Below are positions 9,975-22,808 of a stretch of DNA of 64,000 nucleotides, piece by piece. Under the pieces are notes generated by a model. That model was given only the letters and a program-made list of their open reading frames with translations, was not told the origin of the DNA and did not search any database. This DNA comes from Przewalskia tangutica. Lineage: Eukaryota > Streptophyta > Magnoliopsida > Solanales > Solanaceae. Position 1 is the stretch's first letter. The number at the start of each line of letters is the position of its first letter. The position numbers were made by a program, and so were the translations under genes. The stretch is taken from positions 70,027,794-70,091,793 of the forward strand of contig CM056733.1 in assembly GCA_029844215.1 (NCBI GenBank), read 5' to 3'.

Positions 9975-12900
9975 ATGTTGATTGCAGCTACGAGAAAGGC
10001 AGCAGTGACCCAGGAAAGATTATGTGGATTGCGTATCCAGGTTGGTAATGATTTGTAGTATAGTTGGTATTATGACATACAGCTATACGAATTTATGTAT
10101 GAGGGTCACATATGTGTTGCCTAGAATGGTTTTAGATTACCCGGAATTGGTAAGGACTAAATAAATACCGGGAAGGTATGAAACAGTTTAATGAACTCGC
10201 ATCAAGGTTTTACATACTAATTTGAGATAATTAGAAAATGATGAGCTGCATGATAGGGTAATGAACCCTTAAGAAGTCATAATTAAGGAGCTTAATGGAA
10301 GACTATGTTAATAGATTAAGCTACATGGTATGATTAAGAGAATGGTACGAGTGAGATCCGTATGGAGTAAGTATGGTTGTTGTGGTCAAGACAACACGAT
10401 TATGGTATTATGAGAAGTTATTGTACCCGTTTACGGGGGGACTGATAAGGTAGGCTTGGAGCATGGAAATTTCGAGCCTAAGAATATTGATAATAGCCGA
10501 GACCTTAGGTATATAAGGCCTTCTCGGGTAGTAAAAAGTTAAGTCAGACCAAGGATAAGAGTTAAATGCGGCCGAAGTCGGTTGAGGGCCTATTAAGGGT
10601 CGCCCCATAGCCTGTAATGGAATGGGATCAGTTGGTAGTAGTCCCGCTACGTGACGGGGTCACGAGGGTGCAAGACCCGAGTCTAGTTAATCGTCTTACG
10701 GGTTCGTGGACGCATTCCACCGGAACCAGGTTGTGAGAGCGGAAATGGCCTTATATTGTTTAACTTAGTAATTCCAAGATTGGTGGCCAGCTTTATTATG
10801 GAAGTTATGTACGTAAGTTAGAATAGGTATTGGAAGTATGGAAAAGAGTACGACTGGTAAGAAAGTGAGCAACCAGTGTAAAAGAAATAGAGCCTGAATC
10901 CATGAGAACCTTTCGAGGTAACTACACCCGTGAGTGGTGGGTGGTAGCTGAGCGGGTGCATAATAACTGCCCGGTGACGATCTGATGCGTCGGACCACTA
11001 TGAACCTAGTAGAGCTGACATGACAGACCTTGAAGTCATTATGAGTACGGGTTAGTTGGCCTCTTGTTATGCCAACGTTGACTGCGGAGAGGGATTTGTT
11101 CGATTCCAGTTTTCCGGTAAGCCGATTATCGAGTGGAAAGGAAGAGAAGTGGTGGTAACCAGTGAATTATCCTTCCTTCTTTGACATCATTGTTTTTAAT
11201 AAGTCTGTGTGACTTGTTCATTTGAGGTAAGTTGATGCAAAAGGTAATTAATACTGGAATTTGAAGAATTTTATGTTAAGTGCCCTTGGAGGTACTTGGA
11301 GTTGGTTTGGTGTGGCGGTCAGGGCCACGACCTTCCGGATAAGTTCAGGATAGCGCGCAAGCAAGAATAAGATAAGTACGAGTGTTGCCTGTGGAAAACA
11401 GAAGACATCTTTGGTAGGTTTTGAAAATCTACACAATTTTAAGGTTGTTCTTGATGATTAGATATTTATAGGATCGCAAGAGGACCCGGTGATTAGGGTT
11501 GTGACTCCAAGGAAAGTTTATTTAAGGGAGATAAGTTCTCTCCCCCACGTGAAGGATAGTTGTACGTATTATGGGGTTACGTGTACCCATGTTGTTAGAC
11601 GAAGGAAATGAGACGGGTAAGGTCTTCGGTATCGTCATGCCATAGGTTACACTTGTAGATAACTATGGGAAAAGTATTGTGTTGGGGTAATTAAGAACGA
11701 CGTACGAATTGGTCGAGGAAGTGTCGTAAGGGTATGAATGCAGGTAGTACGCATGTATGAAACTGTACGATTATGGATCAAGATAGAAATACTTTTGCTA
11801 ATAATAAGCATAAGGTAAGGTTATGACCAGAATGATAAAAGAGAATACAACTATGGTTATGTAAGTTGCACGAGATATGTTTACCCCAGACTAGTGTAAA
11901 GACCATTAGTAGATAATGGGCAGTAAGAACACCTCGAGGAAAGGTGGTAGCATCTGTACTGACGAGGAGGATAGTAAGAAAATACGGAGGGGTGAGGGAC
12001 CCCAAGACAACTTGAAAATAGCTTACAAAGGAAAGACGAGTAGACACTCGAACGATAAGAAACCTTGACAAGTCATTGGAGTATGTAATACCTTGAATCG
12101 AAATTTGAACACACACGACTATAAGCTCTTACAGGAGAAAATAATCGGGTTGCTGCTTGACAAGAGCAAGGAAATCTCCCCCCTAAATTGTGATTGACAG
12201 TAAGTCTTAGCCAAGAGGCAAGCAAAGGAATCAAATCTAAGTTAGTGACCAAGTTTGGTTGCAACAGAGAAAGGGAAACAGGAACCATAATTGAGACTAA
12301 GGATGCCCGAATATTTTCGCAAGAATGAGAAAGGTTTCCAGTTATTGAAAGATAAGTTGACCACGACTACAATTCTAACCCCTCCTGAAAGACTAGAGGG
12401 TTAGGTTATTATGGTAACACGTTGGTTGTTGGTCTAGTTTGTGTGCTGACGCAACACGATAAGGTTAGAGCCTATGTTTTCCCGGCAATTACGGAAGCAT
12501 GAAAGGAAATTACGCCACTCACGATTTAGAGTCGGCGGCAGTTAAATCGTGCCTTGAATATTTGGAGGCATTCCTTATATAGACTTCATGTGGATATTTG
12601 TGTAGACCACAAGAGCCTCCGGTATATCATCGGACAGAGGCAGCTTAATTTGCGACAGAGACGGTGGTTAGATTTATTCAAGGATTGCGTTATTGATATC
12701 CTATACCACCCGGGGAAAGCCAAGATAGTTACAGATGCTCTTAGTCGTGGATCTAAGGGTAGTCTGTCAGATGGGCAGCCAGATAGACAGGACGTGGTCC
12801 GTGAGATTCATCAGCTACCGAGCCGAGGGATTCGATTGTTTGTTTCCAAGGTTAATGAAGTTTAGATCCGAGAGGTTGCCGAGTCTTCCGTCGTTGAGGG

Positions 12901-14020
12901 TAAGAGCGGCTTAGATGAGGATCCAGTTATGATACGGTATCGAGATACGGCTCTCCGAGAAGAGAAGAGCCTGTTTGAGTAGCATCAGATGGGGTGTTGT
13001 GATATGAGGATAGATTGAGTGTACCCGGTGCTGCAGGACTAGTCAGCAGGTTTTAGGGGAGGCACGCAGTGCTTATTGCTCTAATTGTTCGGGGTCGACT
13101 AAGTTGTGTCGTGACCTCAGATGTATGTATTGGTAAGATGGCCTGATGAGAGACGTAGCAGAGTTGTTGTTTAAATGTCCGAATTGGTAGCAGGTCAAGG
13201 TTGAACACCAGGAGCCCAGTGGGCTATTACAGGCAATTTAGATCCCGACTTAGATATGGGAGGTGATTAATATGGATCTTGTTACATGGTGGCATCGTAC
13301 TCAGAGGAAGTGCGACTCCCTGGGGGACATAGTAAGCGGTGACGAACAGTAGTGTTTTTCCGGTTAGGACCACTTACTCGACTGAGGATTATGCTAGCTT
13401 ATATAGCAGGGAGATTGTGAGACTGCACGGGGTTCCTACTTTTATGATGTCAGACAGATGAGCTCGGTTACGGATAACTTCTGGAAGGTTTTCAGAAGGG
13501 ATTAGGGACACATGTGAGTCTCAGTGTTGCATTACACCCTCAGACCGACGGGCAGGCAGAGCATACTATCCAGGCACTTGAGGATAGGTTGCGGGCTGAT
13601 GTTATTGATTTCAGAGTTAGCTGGGAGAATTATTTGCATCTTGTTGAGTTACGTACGATAACAGATACCCTTCCAGTATTTCAGATGGCCCTGTATGAGG
13701 CATTGTATGTAAGAAAGTGTAGATCGTCGGTTGGTGGGTTCGACGTAGGCGAGGTCCAGTTATTTGGTCCAGACTTGATTCAGCGGGCGGTGGATAAGAC
13801 GAAGCTTATCCAGGAAAGATTATTAGTAAGCTCAGAGTCAGCAGAAGCTTTATGCAGATAACCGACGTTGACACATGGGGTTCAGGTTGACATTGTAGTA
13901 TGAGTATTGTTATGTGGCCACGTGTGGCATTATTGGTATGTAGGGGTTGTAAGGAGACTATGCCGCTATCTTTAAGTTTAACTCCCAAAAGAACATTCGG
14001 GGACGAATGTTTCTAAGGGG
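9975..14020 (+). pseudogene. Degraded gag-pol of the first Gypsy element
   Basis: Near 9975-10020 a gag start resembles that of the second Gypsy element. A protease-region remnant at about 11013-11160 reads DMTDLEVIM and NVDCGEGFVRFQFSGKP. RT-thumb and RNase H remnants run from about 12300 to 12865 (GFQLLKDKLTT, VDHKSLRYI, DILYHPGKAKIVTDALSR). Integrase remnants run from about 13370 to 13990 (LHPQTDGQAEHTIQALEDRLRA). The RT palm with its catalytic aspartates cannot be recognised between 11160 and 12300. Stops are frequent in all frames. The copy cannot encode its own enzymes. Confidence 0.8.
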
Positions 14021-14024
14021 GGAA

Positions 14025-14034
14025 TTATGTTACA
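14025..14034 (+). other. Polypurine tract of the first Gypsy element
   Basis: AAGGGGGGAA lies three bases before the 3' LTR, the expected place for plus-strand priming. Confidence 0.85.
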
Positions 14035-14037
14035 CTC

Positions 14038-17000
14038 CGGAATTCCAGGATATGTTTATAAGAACGTACGTAAGAACTAAAAAATGTTAAGATTTGAGAC
14101 GAGTAAAAATTTATCGGAATTTTGGAATTTGTCGGAAAATGAAATATTGCGACGAACGGGAGGGAGACACGTGTCACCCCCCCCCCTTAGTGGTCTTGGA
14201 CGAAATTGACATGGATAAAATGGTCATTTGACCATAATTGAAGATGACCAAGTCTTGCTAAAGCTAGAGCTTGATAATATTGACTCAGTCAAGGCCACTT
14301 GGGCTTGATCCTTGTGAAATGCATCCAAGCCACCCATTTGTTTTAATCTTAACCCTTCCTTGTGTTATATAAGCTTACTAGTAGCAAATCTAGTTCCCAC
14401 ACTTAGTCATATTTCAAGAAAATATTTGAAGAAACTCTAGGGAGCTCTCGGCTTTTGAAGGTTTCAAGAAAAAAAAAATCAATTGTTGTCCAATAATCCC
14501 CATACTTTAAACCAAGGTTCCTAAGAGTATTGTAAGGGTATCTCAATAGAAAGATTCCGGAAAAGTGGCGTTTTCGTATTAGTCGCAAGGTGAAAACCTA
14601 GTCACTTTCCTAGGTTTGGAATTGGAATTGAAGGAAAGTTGTTTGTGATCTTCTAAAGGGCTTCAAGTGGCGGATTGGAGTGTCAAAGAGAGTCTCTAAG
14701 TTTCTAGGGAGCGACTTCGGATCTTGAAGTGGATTAAGGCTCACTAAGGTAACAATCTTGTTCTCTTAAGTGTTATAAGATTTCATATTGTTGTAGCCTT
14801 ACAATTTAACTAGCATGAAGTATATGTATTAAAGTTTGATAAGTGTTATGGATATTGGAAGCCTAAAATCCGAAATGACATGTTGAGCCATTTTGAAATT
14901 GGAATACAATTTTGGTCGATAATTAGAATCGTCGCATGTTACCTACTTGAAGATTGTAGTAGTTATAATCGATTGCGGCTTGATAACATGTTATACTAAA
15001 CAACTTGAATTGAAAAGGAATTGGAAAGGTTGATATGTTGTTACACCTTTGGCCGAGAATTGACATTGTAGTTTGGACTAGTTTGATATAAATTGTGGGG
15101 CGGAATTTTACACGTCTTGTAGGCGTGTAATCCCCTATTGTTAACTTCATTATTGAGCCTTAAATGTGGTGTGTTTGGTTATTGAATTCGGGCCTTGAAA
15201 AAGGTGGAAAAGTATGTAGTAACAAATGAAGTGATGTCCGATTTTCCGTAGAATTTAGTGACTTTGCACTTGGAATATTCTACGTTTGAAGCTAGAAGTT
15301 AATAGACGTATTATGGTCATTATAGGTTGACATACTACGTACGGCGTATTGGACTTATCAAGCGGATTGAACCGAAGAGGTATGTGGAACTTTCCTATCT
15401 CTTGAGCATGAATAGTTGTAAATATATAGTACGGTAGACGTACGAGATTTCGACAATCTAGTCCATTGGATATCCTTGGCTTATTTTAAGAATGTCCAAG
15501 TTGATTGAGTTAGGGAATTAACTCACTTGTTTAAAAATATTAAGGATATCTTGGTTTTCTAAAAGTTAAGGGACTTGAAGTATTTTAAAAGTATATGATA
15601 CTTGTTACGTTTTAAAAGTATAAGTCCCTTGGATATAAGGAAGAATGTAATTGTCTAAAGTATAAAGCTAGTATAACGGCTTTATGGGAAGTTGGTTATA
15701 ATAGCTTTATGGAAAGTTAAAAAGAGTGGTTTACTCTAACTAATGTAAGTATGATAAATGACTTGAAATAATGAAAGGCAAATTGATTTTAAGGCATCAA
15801 TTGCTTAAGGTTTTAAAAGAAAGAAGTCACTTGATTAGAAGCCTAATTATATTTCTAAAAGGTATTGTGACTTGTCTTGAAAAGTGGATATGACTTGATA
15901 CTACGGTTATTAATATCTTGAAAGTTTATATGAAAAAGAGTCTTTTTAAAAAGAATAGAAGTACGTAACACTTTGGGTTAAATTCCCGGATTTTTGTAAT
16001 GACATGTTAGTGCCTTAAGTAAACTAAAATGAGAGTGTATGTGAATAAGACTAATAAGAAGTTAGGGGGATTTCTTAACTTGCTTATGTTACGTATGATA
16101 AGCCGGTAGTGCTTATGTTATGTTATGATAAGCCGGTAGCGCTTATGTTATGTATGATAGCCGGTTGTGCTAGTTTATGATATTCTTACGGGGTCATTCC
16201 CCGGGTTTGTGACATTTGCATATTCCGTGGATTTGCTACCCATGATGCGAGGAATACCTCATGCGAGTCCGTAAGGGCTTATGCGGGTGAAATAGTCCCA
16301 TGCGGGGCGGACCAGTCCTATGCGAGGAATACCTCATGCGGGTCTATACGACTATCTGCGGCGGATCTGATCTATCACGAGAATACCTTATGCGGGTCCA
16401 CACGACCTATGCGGGTGAAATAGTCCCAGGAGTAGGATTGCTTAATGATACTACGGGCGGGTGGCCCTACTTTGATCATGAGCCTCCTATTTTTATGCAG
16501 TAAAGTATACTCTTGTTTACTCTCATTGTTAGTAAGACACAATGGACTGTTAATTGAGTTATCATACACGTCTCCAGCTTTATTTTAGACTTATGATTTC
16601 ACTATAGTACTTTCAGTTTCACATAATTGGTACATGTTGTACTGACCTCCTTGAAGTGCGTTCATCTGCGCAGTAGAGTGCAGTTCTTGATCCTTACTCT
16701 TAGGATCACTGTTCAGCTGTTGAGAAGCTTCTTTACTTCGGAGGCTTATCTCTGGTTTTGTCGGTTGTTGTGCATTCAGGGGTATGACGGGGCCCTGTCT
16801 CGCCACAGTTGTTATTCTTAGAGGTCTGTAGTCACATTTGTGGATTGGGTTTGTAAGAACAGAGATGTACTGTTTTAATTTTGTATTATGTATATGTTAC
16901 GGAAGGTGGCCTTATCGGCTAGCATGTTGATGTCTATTGTCTAAGTATGATTTTTATTTTATGAGTTGTGTATGTTCTGCTGCTATTCTCTGATGTATAC

Positions 17001-17062
17001 CTGAAAGGGGTGCCCATGTAGGGCACCAGTCGCGGGTCCGGGCCCGGGATCGGGTCGTGACA
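14038..17062 (+). repeat. 3' LTR of the first Gypsy element
   Basis: It begins TGTTACACTCCGG and ends GGTCGTGACA. It matches the 5' LTR closely, with scattered substitutions, a longer C-run near 14180, and rearranged short repeats near 16245-16430. Confidence 0.92.
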
Positions 17063-17418
17063 ACTTACCCTGGCGGGTACCCAACTTACCCGACGGGTAT
17101 CCATTTACCCGGCGGGTACCCATCACGGGTAGTAAAAAAAAGTTATATCAGAAAAAAATAGGTCCAAGAGAATGGAAAAAATAAACTTTTTCACTATGGT
17201 GCATCAAATATCAAAGTCTGAAACTTTACCAAAATATTAGGAATATTAAAAGGTTAAAATAAAACGTTAAATTTATATAGAAGAAGACTAGAAATTTTCT
17301 AGTCCTTTCAAAAAAAGGAAAAGCGAAACTCCAATGTCATTACCAAGTTGTCACATACGCACATGTAGAGTTGTTGCATTGTACCATACATTTTCACACA
17401 AAAACATTAATTTTTTTG

Positions 17419-17528
<110 letters not shown>

Positions 17529-17826
17529 AACAAGAATCAGGGAGTCTTGTCAAAAATAAGGGATTTCAAGTCCTTGTCTAGTTAAGAATACCAGAAAATC
17601 AGCATAATTAAAGAATCCAACACAAACATGTACGGGGCGGGTAGCGGGCAGGGGCAGGTACGGTGCGGGTCTTATATGAAATCCACCCCAGCCCCACTAT
17701 CCATGGCGGGTAAAACTTTTGATATCCATACCCGCCCCACCACCCACCAAACCATCCCCATACCCGCCTCCACGTGGAGCGGATGCGGGGCGGTACCCGC
17801 ATTTACCCGCCCCACTGACATCCCTA

Positions 17827-17834
17827 GTTGTCAG
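17827..17834. repeat. hAT target-site duplication, right copy (GTTGTCAG)
   Basis: This is the exact match to 6656-6663. It proves the two terminal repeats belong to one insertion although they are now 11 kb apart. Confidence 0.9.
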
Positions 17835-17971
17835 CAACAATATCAAATAAATCAATTATTTGTGCATCAGATTTTTTTTTATTTTTGGTGAAGAATCATT
17901 TTCAAATGGGTTAAATAATATTTGTTGCACTCAATTAAAATAATATTTGTTTAAAGCCATTACTTCAATTG

Positions 17972-18052
17972 CAGGCTATTGCGTCAGCCCGGGGTTTACC
18001 CTGTGCGCACTCGAAAGAGTAGCGGCTGCGGGTTCCTTCGTCAAAAAAAAAA
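17972..18052 (+). mobile_element. 3' end of a Solanaceae-type SINE
   Basis: The stretch TGTGCGCACTCGAAAGAGTA, then GCGGCTGCGGGTTCC and a poly(A) run, is the typical tail of a tRNA-derived SINE family common in nightshades. The 5' part with the tRNA-like promoter is missing. The family call is from memory. Confidence 0.6.
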
Positions 18053-18335
18053 TTGATTAACTTTAACTACACTAATTGCAAGAGATGTTATTAATCAATT
18101 ATTTTTTAATGTCACTAACTGACGTTAAATTAATAGTATAAGCGAGAGTGGTGATGTTAATATATTATCGTTATATGAAGTGGTTGAACTAGAAATAAGA
18201 AATCACTTTAAATAAAATCTTTATTTCATTGTCAATCGATTAATTATACTAATCGAAAAAAATGTTATTAGTTGATTACTTTAATCTTGATTTTTTTTTT
18301 AAAACAACAATTGATATCTGAATAATTTCACAGTG
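18053..18335. other. AT-rich non-coding stretch
   Basis: No open frame, repeat border or RNA gene is recognisable. Together with 21229-21722 and 43560-43726 it probably represents old DNA upstream of the CCT6 gene that later insertions pulled apart. Confidence 0.5.
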
Positions 18336-19176
18336 GAGGGTGTCACACCCCCCGGCATACTACTATAGATTTTTCGCACACAAAAGGCGTGAAGGTAGTC
18401 GACAACACCTCTTGCCAACTTCACTCAAACACTTAGTCCTTTCAAGATCAAAAGAACGTAAGAACGCGGAAGCAATTACACACACTAGAAGGAGGTTTAG
18501 AATGACAAGTTTAATCACAACACAACACACCAAGAGTTACGGGCAAACATCGCCCAACCTTTCTTTTATTTCAACTCAAATAAACAAAAGAAATGTCTCT
18601 CGACTTTACAATGTAGTGATAGAACTAAACGTCTAACACTTGAACTCTCAAACTAAACTAGCCTCACTCACTATTTACTTTAGACTCTCGGGAACACACT
18701 CACAAGAACAAAGATTACTCTTAGCTTTGAACACTTAAGCTCAACACTAGCTCACTCTCGGGTTTAAGGATTTTTCGGTTGTTGAATTCATGAATAAGTT
18801 CTTCTAACTTATTCTACTTATAGGGGAGGGAAATGACTTATCATGACTTACAAAAAGGGGACGTGTTAAGGGAGTGGGTGTAGTAATACACACCCGCACG
18901 TAATCGTCCATCACACATACACTTCACACGATCAACACTACTTCAAGACTTGGTCAATTCACATGTTTCTTCCTTCCTTCAAGCAAGTGTCTTGTTGACC
19001 AATTAAATCTTCTCACACGACTCACACTGATCCCGCAAGGTCTTAGCCATGTCTCACATGACTCAACACTTCACCTGCACCATCCGCAACATGTCTAGAC
19101 CACCACACACCAAGTTTGCACAAAATCCGAAACTCCGTTAGAACCATTATGCTCGTGTTGAATCATTGAAGCTCAC

Positions 19177-20483
19177 TGTTGAGTGTATTTTATACACTCT
19201 TTTGAGTCATTTTCAGTTAGTATTTTACTCTTTTATTTTGCGTTTAGTATAGTCTTAGGTGTGTGTTTCTTTCTTTTGTGCCACATCACTTATAAATGAG
19301 AGAATACTACTTTTGAGGATGAAATTGCACAATAAAATGGCAAGAAATGAAGTCTAAGAAGTCCCGGGAAGCATAGAAGAATCAGACGAAATCCGGACAA
19401 GAAAATACACTGTAAACCGAGAGGGGTCTACAGGCATAAAGCGTCGTGGCGCCAAAATGCAGGGCCACGACACTGGAACTTCAGAGAGGTCGCAGGAGTT
19501 CCGGCGCCGTGGCGCCAAAATGCAGGGCCACGGCGCCGACGCGGGATTTTCAGGTTCTGGGCCGAATTTTGACAGGGTTAAAAGGGTCCGAAATGCAAAT
19601 TCTTTCAGATATAAAACCCTGAAACCCTCACATTATTCATTATCATACTTGTTTGAGGCAAAGAAGGAGACAAGAGCAAGATTAGAGATATCTCATTGTT
19701 CAAGTTCTTTTCTTTCCCTTATTTTATTTCAGTCTATGTTGGATTGTAAATTAGTTCTTGACCTGACAATGTTTAGGAGCTAATTACTTTAGTAGGGTTT
19801 TCTGTCGAATCTTCTTAAAACTCTTTCATATAGTTAATGCATAGTTATTGATTTCTTCTTCAGCATATTAAGATATATTCAATATTGTTGTGATTGCTTG
19901 ATAATTAACTGGCCATTAATTGTCATAACTTATATGATTTCGAATCGAGATCCGAGAGGAGAGATTTGAATATGTTGTAATTGTCTAGACATAGGTTAAA
20001 ATCGTGGACGAAAGTACCCCAATACTTGTGTAATATTTAAGGTTATTGTTCTTAATCCTCTTGTGTGGTAAAATCTATCATAGAAATATAGAAGGTTTTT
20101 GCACAAGGTTGAGCTCTTGTATGTCCTAACCGGAATATAATGACAGATTAGTTAACCTGCTATCTTAATAAGAAGAAGAATCATTAGCATTAGCATTGCA
20201 TTGACACGTGAAAGAGTGGATAGTTGAGGAGATTTGAAGCCCTATTTCCATCATAATTGTTTTAAACCCCAAGTATTATCATCTTTCATTTAATTTCTGC
20301 ACTTACTATAATTTTAGTTCTTAGTCATAAAATCCAAACTAAAGAACGGTTACCAAATAGATACCATAGATTAGATATTCGGTACTTGCTAAACCAGTCT
20401 ATGTGGACGATAACTCGGTCTTACAGATCTTTATTACTTGAACGATACGTACACTTGTGTAAGCATCTAGAAATATCGCAACA
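19177..20483 (+). mobile_element. Solo LTR nested inside the first solo LTR, + orientation
   Basis: It begins TGTTGAGTG and ends ATCGCAACA, flanked by the exact duplication CTCAC (19172-19176 and 20484-20488). A TATA box (GATATAAAACC, 19609-19618) follows a GC-rich block at 19440-19560. No coding region is supported. The small frames at 19457-19783 and 20386-20679 cover LTR sequence and match nothing I know. Confidence 0.8.
19440..19560. repeat. GC-rich GTCGTGGCGCC block, second occurrence
   Basis: Two copies of a unit of the form GGCGCCAAAATGCAGGGCCACG lie just upstream of the TATA box of this LTR. The same vocabulary of motifs occurs at 6140-6340 in the unrelated Copia LTR. Confidence 0.7.
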
Positions 20484-21228
20484 CTCACCCACTTCAATAC
20501 TCAACCAAATTAGCTCAAACCACATGCCACGTGTCTCGGAGACCTGTAGGGAGTTCCTCAAACCCGCCCCAAGCTATCCGGTGCTCCATCGCGACCCGTA
20601 CTTGAACCGCATTGTCGTTGGACTTAGTCAATCTTGCATCTCGGCTTGCCACGTGTATATAGTTCGGTCGAACTCCTAGCATCACCACACCTTGTGATCT
20701 AGTTGATCCATACGAACCATAAGAATTCTTGGAATACCTTCCTTGTATCCCGCACCCACACCTTAGCCCTTAGCCACATTTGCAAGCATTAACTCATGCC
20801 CCATTTTTCGGCTTCTAGTTCTCTCCATCGGACTTTGTCAACTATCTGTTGTAACTCTTAGCTAGACTTATAAGATGCATTAATGTGAATATTAATACCT
20901 TGTCATGTGCTCCGCATATGTCTGGATATCCCGTGACTTGCACATGCCCTTTGAACACGTGTAACACCTCCTCGGACACCCATCACCAATGTACACCCTA
21001 AGCCGAATGTTGTTGATCCTATGTATGGTTTGTACCTTTTGTAATGTTCCTCAATGTCTCCCTATATACGAACCTTACCCTTTAGTTTTGTTGATCATCA
21101 TGTTCCTCCGTATCATGCCTTGACTAGCATATACGAAGTGTTTTGTCAAGATGGTCCATTTACATCTCAAATCGTGTCTTAACTCACACTGAATTTTTCA
21201 TGGGCCAATTCACGGGTGTGACAGAGGG

Positions 21229-21722
21229 GCATGGCTTTGTGGTTGTTGGACTAGTATGGTGAAAGAGGATTATGAGTGGGTGATGAGTAAAAGTGACATT
21301 TGAAGAGTTATTATATAGCAAATGAGAAGTGTAATAAATAGTACTACTATACTTGATTGATGAGAAACTGCTCACATTTGACCTACTTTTGTGAGTTACA
21401 GTACTATATAGAGATTGAGTATGAGAGCAAACTCGAATGATTTTATTTAATAATATTTTTTACTTAAATACTAGTAACGATAACTAATTATGCTAAACTC
21501 AATGACCTAATCTAGCAACTTCATCTAGTTTTCAATGACGTATTTACTAAAGTTTATATTTACGGTGCGTCAATTTAGCCATTACAATTTTTGTAGTACG
21601 CGTTTGTGAGCCAAATGGAATTGTCTAAGCGGTATTATAAATCACTTTTTATTGCGCAATATATTTTTATACAAAGCTTAATTTATATATACTAAGTACT
21701 AACAATGTAAATCAATTATTCA
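21229..21722. other. Unique-looking flank between solo LTR and Sirevirus
   Basis: This is AT-rich DNA without a supported gene. By the duplication logic it was directly adjacent to 43555 before the Sirevirus arrived, so it is the likely former distal promoter region of CCT6. Confidence 0.5.
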
Positions 21723-22757
21723 TGTTGATGTTGTGTGAGTGTTATGGCAACACCAGATTTTACGCCTGAACAACATCGTGTAGTGTTCTGCAGATATTGC
21801 CCGCAGTGTTGCGCAACATCCTGCAGTGTCCTGCAGATGTTGCCTGCGGTGCTGCGCAACATCTCATGACAACATCTTTGGAAATAATTTTGCCTATTCT
21901 TCCGGCCAATACAGTGATTGTTACTGTGAGTTAAAAATGACCTAGGCAAGCTGAATACGAAGCTGTGTTTAAAACATGGGAATTGAAGGAATCAAGCTTG
22001 GAATCGAAGCAACTTGAAGACCAAGTCAAAGTTGTTGAGGAATTCATGGAGCTGGAAGAGGTCCAAGTTGTTGCCTATTTTCTCTCAACTTCCACAACCA
22101 ACCAGCGAGAGTTTCAAGGAAGTTTCACACTATAAATAGAGGAGGAACTTCAGAGTATTGTTATCCAGAAAAGATTGCAAGAATATCTTCAAGAGCTCTC
22201 GGGAATTCAACCCAAAAAACTGGATCAAACCACCATTGCCTAAGTCGTTTAACAACATCTATCCCACATTACGATTGCTATCTCTATTCTATATTAAGCT
22301 TAATGTAAAAGCAATTGTAATGAAGATGTTGTAGATTTTTATATTGTCTTTTGTATTCTTTTGTACTTAGGCTGAAGTCATTTGCGACTTCGTTTTACAA
22401 TATCTTTTTATTTTGTTTCAATTCATTGTAAAAAGAAATTCATTGTAATTGTATATAATATATATATTACTTCGGTCATTGACCATCAGGGGCTATATTA
22501 ATATATACCCTTGAAAATATAAATTTTTGTGTCTTTTACTTTTCCGCTGAATTACTCTTCTAAGGTTTATTCTATTTTCATCATGTGTTGCCACTAGTGT
22601 TGCACAACATTACAGACAACACAGAAAATTTGCATGTCGGTGTTGTCCCAGGTGTTAGGCAACATTGTAGGCAACATCAGAAACTGTCTTTTACTTTCGG
22701 TCTTTGAATTTTTATTTTCCTACTGTTATTGCTTATTCGTAGCCTCGGATCCCAACA
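21723..22757 (+). repeat. 5' LTR of the Sirevirus
   Basis: It is 1035 bp long, from TGTTGATG to CCCAACA. A TATA box (TATAAATAGA, 22131-22140) lies in the middle. Many CAACATC/GATGTTG palindromic motifs occur near both ends (21765-21870 and 22585-22680). Confidence 0.92.
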
Positions 22758-22759
22758 AG

Positions 22760-22771
22760 TGGTATCAGAGC
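22760..22771 (+). other. Primer binding site of the Sirevirus
   Basis: TGGTATCAGAGC lies two bases after the 5' LTR and is complementary to initiator methionine tRNA. Confidence 0.85.
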
Positions 22772-22808
22772 TGACACTTAACACAATAAGTGATTGGTCT
22801 TGTATCTA

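Larger units (their letters stand above)
6794..17062 (+). mobile_element. Gypsy (Tekay/Del-like) LTR retrotransposon nested in the hAT
   Basis: Two long LTRs (6794-9781 and 14038-17062, about 3.0 kb each) start TGTTACAC and end GTCGTGACA, and the element is flanked by the 5-bp duplication ACTTA (6789-6793 and 17063-17067). A methionine-tRNA primer site follows the 5' LTR and a purine tract precedes the 3' LTR. The interior is only about 4.26 kb and heavily degraded, but remnants of gag, protease, RNase H and integrase appear in Gypsy order. They resemble the second Gypsy element of this window. Confidence 0.92.
18341..21223 (-). mobile_element. Solo LTR (Gypsy-like), - orientation, with a second solo LTR inside
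   Basis: The borders are TGTCACACCC on the left and GGGTGTGACA on the right, flanked by the exact 5-bp duplication GAGGG (18336-18340 and 21224-21228). No internal region, primer site or second copy is present, so this is one LTR left by recombination between the LTRs of a full element. A TATA box readable on the - strand (CTATAAGT, 18816-18823) gives the orientation. Without the nested insertion it would be about 1.57 kb. Confidence 0.85.

Noticed and set aside
18340..18636. 98-codon frame at the left end of the outer solo LTR
   Set aside because: It starts at the LTR border, runs opposite to the LTR's transcription and matches no known protein.
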